DNA from: Nonomuraea cavernae
GTDB taxonomy: Bacteria > Actinomycetota > Actinomycetes > Streptosporangiales > Streptosporangiaceae
DNA: 64,000 nt
NCBI RefSeq assembly: GCF_014646355.1
Contig: NZ_BMNH01000002.1
Location: forward strand, 360,247 to 424,246
Direction of reading: 5' to 3'
In this document: positions 57,751 through 64,000 of the stretch, one piece after another
Numbering within the stretch: the first letter of the stretch is position 1
Layout: every line of letters starts with the position of its first letter
Position numbers and translations under genes: made by a program
The notes under the pieces: model-generated
What the model saw: only the letters and a program-made list of their open reading frames with translations
The model's database searches: none
Told to the model about the DNA's origin: nothing

Positions 57751-58764
57751 GTGAAGAACCGGCCCGAGGTGCTCGTCGTCATGGCGGGCGAGACGTACCA
57801 GCAGCTGTTCGACGAGCCTCGCCGGGACCGGCTCACGCGGCTGGCGGCGGTGCGTGACCCGGTCCAGGTGGCCGAGCTCGGCTCGGCGGCGGCGCGCGAG
57901 CGGCTGGCCGAGGCCGAGGTGCTCATCACCGGATGGGGCTGCCCGCCTGTGACGGCGGAGGTGCTGGCCCGCGCGCCGCGGCTGCGGGCGGTCCTGCACG
58001 CGGCCGGCAGCGTCAAGGGGCACGTCACGTCCGCCTGCTGGGACCGGGGCCTCATCGTGACGTCGGCGGCGGCGGCCAACGCGATCCCCGTCGCCGAGTA
58101 CACGCTGGCGGCCGTGCTGATGGCCGGCAAGCGCGCCCACCGCTTCGCCGCGCTCTACACCGGCCACCCGGGCGTCTGGGGGCCGTGGCGCGACTCGCCG
58201 CCGAACCCGTCCAACTACCGGCGCACCGTCGGCATCGTCGGCCTGTCCCGCGTGGGCAGGAGGGTCGCCGAGCTGCTCCGCCCGTTCGACGTCCGCGTGC
58301 TCGCCACCGATCCGTACGCCTCGGCCGCCGACGCGTCGGCTCTGGGCGTCACGCTGGTGGGGCTGGAGACGCTCCTCGGCGGCAGCGACACCGTCACCCT
58401 GCACGCTCCAGAACTGCCGGAGACGCGCCATCTGCTGGACGGCGGGCGGCTGGCCCTGCTGCCGGACGGCGCGACCGTGATCAACACCGCCCGCGGCAGC
58501 CTGGTCGACACCGCCGCGCTGACCGCCGAGTGCGCCGCCGGGCGGCTGGACGCGGTCCTCGACGTCACCGACCCGGAGCCGCTGCCCGCCGGCTCGCCGC
58601 TGTACACGCTGCCCAACGTCGTGCTGACCCCGCACATCGCGGGCGCGATGGGCACCGAGACGCACCGGCTGGCCGACGCCGCGCTCGACGAGCTGGAGAG
58701 CTTCGCCGGCGGGCTCCCGCAGCGGCACCCGGTCGGCGGCGGCGACCTGGCCCGCATCGCCTGA
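57751..58764 (+). CDS. D-2-hydroxyacid dehydrogenase family protein
   Basis: 337-residue NAD(P)-dependent enzyme of the D-isomer-specific 2-hydroxyacid dehydrogenase family. The catalytic Arg lies in INTARGSLVD, the Glu in VTDPEPLP and the His in LTPHIAGAMGTETHR. The dinucleotide motif is degenerate (VGIVGLSRVGRRVAEL, with Ser for the second glycine). The N-terminal substrate domain is complete. Substrate unknown; phosphoglycerate dehydrogenase and glyoxylate reductase are relatives. GTG at 57751 has AGGAG 8 bases upstream, so a longer frame from 57616 is not used. Confidence 0.85.
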   Translation: MKNRPEVLVVMAGETYQQLFDEPRRDRLTRLAAVRDPVQVAELGSAAARERLAEAEVLITGWGCPPVTAEVLARAPRLRAVLHAAGSVKGHVTSACWDRGLIVTSAAAANAIPVAEYTLAAVLMAGKRAHRFAALYTGHPGVWGPWRDSPPNPSNYRRTVGIVGLSRVGRRVAELLRPFDVRVLATDPYASAADASALGVTLVGLETLLGGSDTVTLHAPELPETRHLLDGGRLALLPDGATVINTARGSLVDTAALTAECAAGRLDAVLDVTDPEPLPAGSPLYTLPNVVLTPHIAGAMGTETHRLADAALDELESFAGGLPQRHPVGGGDLARIA

Positions 58765-58877
58765 CGGCGCCCGCGCCCCGGGCCGGCCACCGGCTGTGGC
58801 CGATCAGCCCAACCACCGGCGGCCCGTTGGGCTGATTCGACGATGCACCGCCGGGGGCGCGGACGGACACTCGCGGC

Positions 58878-61032
58878 ATGATCAGACGCCTGTTAGGCGC
58901 GCTGGCCCTGGTGGCGGTGGGCGTGGTGGCACCCGCCTCGACCGCCCAGGCCACGGGCTACACCGCGACCATCCGCTACACCGAGTACGGCGTGCCGCAC
59001 ATCACGGCCACCGGCTACGGCGACGCCGGATTCGGCCAGGGCTACGCCATGGCCAAGGACAACCTCTGCACCCTCGCCAACGGGTACGTGACCGTGCGCG
59101 GCGAGCGGTCGCTGTTCTTCGGCCCCGACGGCGACGCGTCCGGCGTGAACTCCGAGCCGCTGCGCGTGCCCGCCTCCAACGTCTACTCCACGGCGAGCAA
59201 GAACATCGACAGTGACGTCTTCTTCCGCGGCCTGTTCGCCACCGGGAAGCTGGAGGAACTGCTGGCCAAGCCGTACCCGCTGGGCCCCAGGGCCGAGGTG
59301 CGGGAGATCATCCGGGGCTACGTCGCCGGCTACAACAAGCTGCTCTCGCAGGGCGGTGTCACGGACGCGCGGTGCGCCGGCAAGCCGTGGCTGGGGCCGA
59401 TCACCGAGAACGACGCCTGGAAGTTCGTCTACGCGCGGCTCATGTACGGCGGCCTCGGCCAGTCGGCGGCGGGCATCGCGCGGGCCGACGCGGCACGCGG
59501 CACCTCGACCGAGCAGACGACCGAGCAGGAGGCCGTCGCCGCCGCCCAGAAGATGGTCTCCGAGCGGCAACTCGGCAGCAACGCGGTCGCCGCCGGCTCC
59601 GCCCTGTCGGCGAACGGCCGCGGCCTGCTGCTGGGCAACCCGCACTTCCCCTGGCACGACGGCCTGCGCTTCTGGCAGTCGCACCTGACCATCCCCGGCA
59701 CGCTCGACGTGTCGGGCGGCTCGCTGCTCGGCCTGCCGGGCGTTCAGATCGGCTACACCTCCGGCGTGGCCTGGAGCCACACGGTGAGCGCGGCCTACCC
59801 GTTCGTCGTCCACAACCTCAAGACCGTGCCCGGCTCGCCCACCTCCTACCTGGTCGACGGGCGGATCGAGCAGATGACCAGCCGGTCCTTCGCGGTGCCC
59901 GTGCTGGGCGGCGGCGCCGTGACCCGCAGGCTCTGGTACAGCCGCTACGGGCCGGTCACCACCCAGGTGGGGCCGCTGCCGCTGCCGTGGGGCGCGATGC
60001 TGGCCTTCTCCGTCGCCGACGCCAACCTCGACAACCTGCGGGCGGTCGTGCGTGCCGGGCGACGACCCGGACGCCCTGGTGCCGGGCACGTTCGGCCCGG
60101 CCAACCAGCCGTCGAAGACGGTCCGGACGTACGTGCAGAACTCCAACGACAGCCCGTGGCTGGTCAACCACCACGCCTCCGACTGGTTCACCACCCTGCC
60201 CCGGGCCATGGTGAAGACGAACATCGCGCAGGACCTGCGCACCAGGCACGGGCTGACGGCGATCCCGGCCCTGGGCGCCTCGCTGACCCGGGCGTCGATG
60301 GAGGGGCTGGTCTTCTCCAACAGGTCGCACGCCGCCACCCTGACCCTCGCCGACACGGTCGCGATGTGCCGCAGCATGCCGCTGGGCTTCGCCCCGTCCG
60401 ACGCCGGCCCGATCGCGGTGGGCGACTCCTGCGACGTGCTGGCGAACTGGGACGGGCGCAACGACGTCAACAGCCGCGGGGCGCTGCTGTTCCAGCGCTT
60501 CTGGGAGCGGGCCACGCTCGGCGCGACCCTGGTCGAGCAGGCCACGAAGAACCCGTGGAAGAACCCGTTCACGGCCACCGACCCGATCGGCACCCCCAAC
60601 GGCATGGCGGCGGCGGCCGGGCACCGCATCGACTTCGGCAACGCCCTGCGGGACCTGGCGTCGGCCGGGATCGCGTACAACGCCAGGTTCGGCGACCACC
60701 ACTACGCCACGCGCAACGGCACCCGGATCCCGATCCACGGCGGCGGCTCGACCGGCGGCATCTACAACGTGAACATCGCCCAGTGGGACCCGGCCAAGGG
60801 CTACACCGAGATGCTGCACGGCTCCAGCTACGTCCAGGCGGTGTCGTTCGACGGCGACGCCTGCCCTGACGTGCGCGGGTTCCTGACGTACTCGCAGTCG
60901 GAGAACCCGAACTCGCCGCACTACGCGGACCAGACCGTGGAGTTCTCCGCCAAGCGCTGGATCACGCAGCGCTTCTGCGAGGCCGACATCCTGGCCTCAC
61001 CGGCCCTCACGACCGTGACCGTCACCGGCTGA
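58878..61032 (+). pseudogene. Acyl-amide/acylhomoserine-lactone acylase gene with internal deletion
   Basis: Secreted Ntn-hydrolase of the penicillin acylase superfamily, AhlM/PvdQ/aculeacin acylase type. A signal peptide (IRRLLGALALVAVGVVAPAS) precedes the alpha chain. Ser234 in QLGSNAVAAG would become the N-terminal nucleophile of the beta chain, followed by the typical GLLLGNPHFPW. At about 60040, after DANLDNLRA, the protein passes directly to RSCVPGDDPDALVPGTFGPA in another frame. Relatives have roughly 70-80 residues there. The rest runs to 61032 and looks intact, ending KRWITQRFCEADI. The missing DNA is not a multiple of three, so the reading frame is lost. Real deletion or assembly collapse are both possible. 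Confidence 0.82.
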
Positions 61033-61040
61033 CCCGGCCG

Positions 61041-61069
61041 GGGGCCGGAGCCGTGCCACCTCCGGCCCC
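61041..61069. terminator. Terminator after acylase gene
   Basis: A perfect 10-bp stem (GGGGCCGGAG with CTCCGGCCCC) and a 9-base loop, 8 bases after the acylase stop. It also faces the end of an ABC ATPase fragment on the other strand. Confidence 0.75.
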
Positions 61070-61084
61070 TTGCGGCACGGCTGG

Positions 61085-61237
61085 TCAGTCCTTGTTGAGG
61101 ACGTACGCCCGCGCCGGGTCGATGGTGACCGTGACATTGGTGCCCTCGGCGGGGAACCGGGACACGACTCGGAACAACCTGCCTGGGAGGGATGCTGATG
61201 TGATCTCCATGTCGCCTCGCAGCGAACATATCAGCAC
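61085..61237 (-). pseudogene. Orphan C-terminal fragment of an ABC ATPase
   Basis: A 50-codon frame reads LRGDMEITSASLPGRLFRVV and then FPAEGTNVTVTIDPARAYVL, ending in NKD. This is the pattern of the C-terminal TOBE end of ABC import ATPases (MalK/PotA-like). A stop lies just upstream of the possible GTG at 61237, and no Walker motifs are near, so the catalytic domain is gone. A deletion has probably joined this tail to the region of the toxin-antitoxin pair. Confidence 0.5.
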
Positions 61238-61296
61238 ACTTCACCCAGCCAGCGGAACCTGAGACCGACGCAGGTCGTGGACCTACACCCTTAGGT

Positions 61297-61500
61297 ATGA
61301 GTGTCATGCGTGAAGAGCTACATGACCTGGTGGACCGCCTGCCGGAGTCGGAGCTGCGGCCCGCGCTGGAACTGATCCGTGGGCGCCTGGACGATTCCGT
61401 TACCGCAGAGCGTGATCTTCCGTTCTTCGCATCGTTTGAGGCCGAGTCGACCCTCGCTGAGCGGCATGAGGAGATTCTCCGTTCAGAGCTGGGGCGCTGA
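61297..61500 (+). CDS. Probable antitoxin of a PIN-type toxin-antitoxin pair
   Basis: 67-residue acidic helical protein (MREELHDLVDRLPESELRPA, LELIRGRLDD) that ends one base before the PIN gene. Short proteins of this form are common antitoxins for VapC toxins in actinobacteria. Codons are less GC-biased than in neighbouring genes, which suggests transfer. ATG at 61297 or 61306 can serve. Its DNA-binding domain, if any, is not recognised. Confidence 0.6.
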   Translation: MSVMREELHDLVDRLPESELRPALELIRGRLDDSVTAERDLPFFASFEAESTLAERHEEILRSELGR

Positions 61501-61501
61501 C

Positions 61502-61756
61502 GTGCTCCTATGCGACACGGGTGTCCTTCTTGCTGCGGGCAACATCAAGGACCAGCATCACCACGCCTGCCTAAAGCTACTTCGCCATGCAGAGGGACCA
61601 CTGCTCGTGCCGTCTCCCGTGATGGGTGAGGTCGGTTATCTGCTCGAATCGCGCGTTGGCCCGCAGGCAGAGGTGACGGACCCGCGTGCACTTTCAGCGC
61701 CGAAGTGCACGCGGGTCCGTCACCTGCCTGCTCGCCCACGCTGGAGCCGTCTATGA
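61502..61756 (+). pseudogene. Truncated PIN-domain (VapC-like) toxin
   Basis: GTG at 61502 begins VLLCDTGVLLAAGNIKDQHH with the first PIN aspartate (LLCDTGVLL), followed by the conserved Glu in SPVMGEVGYLLESR. After about residue 55 the frame enters a 55-bp perfect hairpin and then ends at 61756 with unrelated Arg-rich sequence. The last two acidic residues of a PIN domain (usual length about 130) are missing, so the RNase should be inactive. GC is lower than in the surroundings. Confidence 0.65.
61671..61725. repeat. Perfect 23-bp inverted repeat with 9-base loop
   Basis: The arms are 61671-61693 and 61703-61725 (AGGTGACGGACCCGCGTGCA... and its exact complement); with a 2-base bulge they extend for six more pairs. 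It lies inside the end of the truncated toxin frame. It could be a strong bidirectional terminator, an inserted palindromic unit, or a deletion scar. Confidence 0.9.
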
Positions 61757-61793
61757 CGGCTGATGCTGGAGCCTGCCGTAGCCGAAGCCGCTG

Positions 61794-62303
61794 CTATCCG
61801 CCGACGCGTGGGTGGATCGTGGGCCACCAGCCGGGCACGGCCGCGCGGTAGCGCTCGTAGTCGGCGCCGAATCTGCGGCGCAGCGCCGGCTCCTCGTAGA
61901 AGCGGGCGAACAGCACCACGGGCACCGCCACGGCCACGGCGTAGAGCAGCAGCCTCCCGTCGCCGAACAGCATGGCCTGCCCGACGACGCAGCCGAGGAC
62001 CGCCACGTACATCGGGTTGCGCACATATCTGTAGAGGCCGCCGACGACGAGCCGTTCGGGCGGCGCGATCGGGACAGGCGTGCCAAGGCCCTCGACCACG
62101 AACCGGGCGAACGCGTGGACCAGCACCGCCAGCCCCGCGACCACGAGCAGCGTCCCCAGCACGCGCAGCGGGACCATGACCCAGGACGCGAACGGCTCAC
62201 GCGCCTGCCAGCCCGAGACCCACCACGGGCCGAGAAAGGCGGCAGTGCCGGGGGCGGCGGCGAAGAAGGCGGCGCTCACCACGGCCGCGGGTGTCCTGCG
62301 CAT
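61794..62303 (-). CDS. Isoprenylcysteine/phospholipid methyltransferase-like membrane protein
   Basis: 169-residue integral membrane protein of the ICMT/PEMT family. Four helices are seen, and the SAM-binding C-terminal signature is intact: LYRYVRNPMYVAVLGCVVGQ and then FYEEPALRRRFGADYERYRA followed by VPGWWP. Bacterial members methylate lipids or isoprenoids, or have unknown substrates. ATG at 62303 is preferred because GGGAGGTG stands 6 bases upstream; a start at 62330 would lie inside the palindromic operator. It follows the lipoprotein gene on the same strand. Confidence 0.85.
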   Translation of the reverse strand: MRRTPAAVVSAAFFAAAPGTAAFLGPWWVSGWQAREPFASWVMVPLRVLGTLLVVAGLAVLVHAFARFVVEGLGTPVPIAPPERLVVGGLYRYVRNPMYVAVLGCVVGQAMLFGDGRLLLYAVAVAVPVVLFARFYEEPALRRRFGADYERYRAAVPGWWPTIHPRVGG

Positions 62304-62318
62304 GACCGCACCTCCCGG

Positions 62319-62336
62319 CGCATAATTCATTATGCG
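62319..62336. promoter_or_regulatory. 18-bp palindromic operator upstream of methyltransferase
   Basis: CGCATAATTCATTATGCG is a perfect palindrome (8-base arms, 2-base centre) 16 bases before the methyltransferase start. It is AT-rich against a GC-rich background and overlaps a likely -10 region. No regulator gene is adjacent, so the binding protein (TetR, MarR or PadR type) is unknown. Confidence 0.7.
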
Positions 62337-62383
62337 ATGAGTTTAACCACCGGGCCGGCCGAGGGTCAACGACAGGGACTCCG

Positions 62384-63559
62384 TCACGTCATGTACCGCA
62401 CGATCGTGTCGCCCCCCACGCCCCACAGCAACGTCCCTCCTGCGGTCTGGGTCACCGCGGTGATGGGGCCAGGCGGCCGGACGGAACGCCATGGTCCGTC
62501 TCCCCGCGTCAACAGGCGATAGCCATCGGGGCCTTCAGGTGTCCAACGGGTGGTGGCTGCCCAGAGCGCTCCGCGGCTGTCGCGTGCCAGACCGGTTATC
62601 TGCCCGCCGCTCACGTTGACGGCCTGCCAACTACCGCCGTTCCACTGGTACAGCACTGGACGAAAGGCGCCGTCCGGGGTCGTGAAGCCGCCCGCGGCCC
62701 ACACCTTGTCGCCGTCAACAGCCAGAACCGCTTTGAGTGTCGTGTCGAAGCTGACTGCCGACTCCGCCACGGAAAGCGGCGTCCGCCGCCAGGATCTCCC
62801 GTCGAAATACGCGGCGGCCGGGACACCGCAGGTCCCCCTGCCACATGGCGTGGAAACCTCACCCACCGCCCAGATGCTCTCCGGCGACAACGCCTGAGCG
62901 GCTTGCACGTTGATGGGGATCGGGTGGTCGGTCCAGCGACTCCCGTCGAAATAGCGCGCCTTGCGGCCGAACGTCCATGCACGACCGCCGGGCAGAGCCA
63001 GCACTTCCTCCTGCCGCATCCCAGGCGTGTGGGACCATCGCTGCCCGTCGAAGTGGAGCAGCCCGTCCTCGCCGCCTTCGGGATCGTGAGCGATGACCCA
63101 CACGTTGCCGGGGTCGGAGGCATCCACCCTGGTGAGGTGACACATACGCACCTCCTTGGGCAGAGCGTCCATGACCTTGCGCCAGCGCCTGCCGTCCCAT
63201 TCCGCCAGCAACGGCTCGTGCCCGGCAGTGCTGTAGGCCCGTTCGCCCACCGCCCAGGCTCTGTCTTCGCCCACCGCCGCGACGTCGGTGAACATCACCG
63301 ACTGAAACACTTGCTCCCTGTCGTCGCCTTTTTGACGGTAGACGACCTTCCATCGGCCCGCTGACCGACTCGTCTGGGCAGGGACGGGAGTCTTCGTCGT
63401 CCCGTCCCTGCCGAGCTGTTCTCCAAGAGACGGGCGAGCCGAGGGCGGCTCATGGGGCGCGGCCGCAGAGCGACTCGGCGTGCCGGAGCCGGAGAGCTCA
63501 CCGTTGGCCCCACACGCGGCGACCAGTGACATGATCACGCACACGGCGACACGCTTCAT
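62384..63559 (-). CDS. Lipoprotein with DGxxW repeat propeller
   Basis: 391-residue exported lipoprotein. The signal peptide MKRVAVCVIMSLVAACGANG has the lipobox LVAAC with Cys16. After a Ser/Pro linker, the body repeats FDGxxW or WDGxxW units about every 40-50 residues (EWDGRRWRKV, HFDGQRWSHT, YFDGSRWTDH, YFDGRSWRRT, QWNGGSWQAV), with WAVGE/WAAGG strands between, as in beta-propeller proteins. No catalytic site is seen. Third-position GC is lower than in most neighbours. ATG at 63559 is chosen because it begins the lipoprotein signal. Function unknown. Confidence 0.75.
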   Translation of the reverse strand: MKRVAVCVIMSLVAACGANGELSGSGTPSRSAAAPHEPPSARPSLGEQLGRDGTTKTPVPAQTSRSAGRWKVVYRQKGDDREQVFQSVMFTDVAAVGEDRAWAVGERAYSTAGHEPLLAEWDGRRWRKVMDALPKEVRMCHLTRVDASDPGNVWVIAHDPEGGEDGLLHFDGQRWSHTPGMRQEEVLALPGGRAWTFGRKARYFDGSRWTDHPIPINVQAAQALSPESIWAVGEVSTPCGRGTCGVPAAAYFDGRSWRRTPLSVAESAVSFDTTLKAVLAVDGDKVWAAGGFTTPDGAFRPVLYQWNGGSWQAVNVSGGQITGLARDSRGALWAATTRWTPEGPDGYRLLTRGDGPWRSVRPPGPITAVTQTAGGTLLWGVGGDTIVRYMT

Positions 63560-63583
63560 TTCCGTGATCTTAGACTGCCCCAC

Positions 63584-64000
63584 TCACTGGCGCAGTCTCG
63601 GGATCGACTCCAGGAGGGTGCGGGTGTACGGGTCCTGAGGGTCGGACATGACGGCGTCGACCGGGCCCTGCTCGACGACGCGGCCCTGGCTCATGACCGC
63701 CACCCGGTCGCTCACGTACCTGACGACGGCCAGGTTGTGCGAGATGAACAGCAGGGTGAGACCCAGCTCGCGCTGGATCTCGCGCACCAGGTTGAGCACC
63801 ATGCCCTGCACCGAGACGTCGAGCGACGAGGTGATCTCGTCGGCGATCACCACCTCGGGCCGCGCGGCGAGCGCCCGCGCCAGGGCCACCCGCTGGCGCT
63901 GCCCACCGGACAGGTGCCGGGGCAGCCGGGTGGCGTGCTCGCGCTCCAGGCCGACCAGTCCGAGCAGCCGGGCGACCTCACCGGCCGTCCGGCCGGACCG
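63584..64000 (-). CDS. Oligopeptide ABC transporter ATPase, C-terminal part (cut by window edge)
   Basis: The frame enters from the right edge and ends at 63584, leaving about 138 C-terminal residues. Visible are the signature LSGGQRQRVALARAL, Walker B VVIADEITSSLDVSVQ, the H-loop FISHNLAVVRYVSD, and the DppF/OppF C-terminal pattern VEQGPVDAVMSDPQDPYTRT. Walker A lies outside the window. It is a second peptide (or nickel) importer ATPase, unrelated in position to the operon at 2.5-7.8 kb. It ends 24 bases before the lipoprotein start on the same strand. Confidence 0.88.
   Translation of the reverse strand, partial: RSGRTAGEVARLLGLVGLEREHATRLPRHLSGGQRQRVALARALAARPEVVIADEITSSLDVSVQGMVLNLVREIQRELGLTLLFISHNLAVVRYVSDRVAVMSQGRVVEQGPVDAVMSDPQDPYTRTLLESIPRLRQ

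Overview
This is a high-GC actinobacterial chromosome segment. Codons strongly prefer G or C in third position, GTG starts are common, and genes are often coupled by 4-bp GTGA or ATGA overlaps. The gene repertoire (VIT transporter with an IdeR-like box, MmyB-type XRE regulator, KtrAB, DUF4239, GH2 and GH36 hydrolases, an EF-Tu3-like paralogue) would suit Streptosporangiales such as Nonomuraea. That taxon is inferred, not shown. No rRNA, tRNA, CRISPR array, prophage or intact insertion sequence was seen. No gap between genes exceeds about 300 bases.

Left third (1-23.4 kb). A DUF4239 membrane gene is coupled to a secreted Pro/Thr-rich gene cut by the window edge. An Lrp/AsnC regulator is divergent from a five-gene oligopeptide ABC transporter operon (2485-7813), followed by an M24 protein that has lost four of five metal ligands. 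Next come a small DUF6401-like gene, a conserved-TM-helix (MscS-related) gene, an enolase-superfamily OSBS/acylamino-acid racemase, a serine hydrolase, a divergent EF-Tu, a GH2 beta-galactosidase with low-complexity insertions, a RibD-like reductase, two flavoprotein genes (one broken by an internal deletion), a TetR regulator with a clear operator between it and the flavoproteins, and an M20 amidohydrolase.

Middle (23.4-44.7 kb). Two large envelope proteins lie in tandem: a phosphodiester glycosidase fused to a metallophosphoesterase, and an alkaline-phosphatase-superfamily membrane protein. Then come a VIT iron/manganese transporter with an IdeR-like box, LysE, GH36 alpha-galactosidase, glucose-6-phosphate isomerase and an IlvD/Edd dehydratase. 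Two tandem RsbW-like ATP-binding proteins lie divergent from a phosphoketolase-acetate kinase operon. GH2, GH36, PGI, phosphoketolase and AckA together outline galactoside breakdown to fructose-6-phosphate, then acetyl phosphate, acetate and ATP. A KhtTU-like K+/H+ antiporter pair follows.

Right third (44.7-64 kb). Here are a disulfide-oxidoreductase-like flavoprotein, DedA, a minisatellite, a fatty-acid desaturase, a CBS protein, KtrB-KtrA, a cysteine-free HesB-like protein and a CE7-type esterase. From about 52.8 to 61.8 kb the sequence is eroded: a hydrolase without its nucleophile serine, a permease remnant, a frameshifted DrrA-type ATPase, an acyl-amide acylase with an internal deletion, an orphan ABC ATPase tail and a truncated PIN toxin ending in a 23-bp perfect hairpin. 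An intact MerR regulator, DrrB-like permease and D-2-hydroxyacid dehydrogenase lie among them. The window ends with an ICMT-like methyltransferase behind an 18-bp palindrome, a lipoprotein with DGxxW repeats, and the C-terminal part of another oligopeptide ABC ATPase.

Recurring themes are short tandem repeats (33, 18, 16, 15, 9 and 6 bp units) and several genes broken by small indels or internal deletions. Read data should decide between real decay and assembly error.
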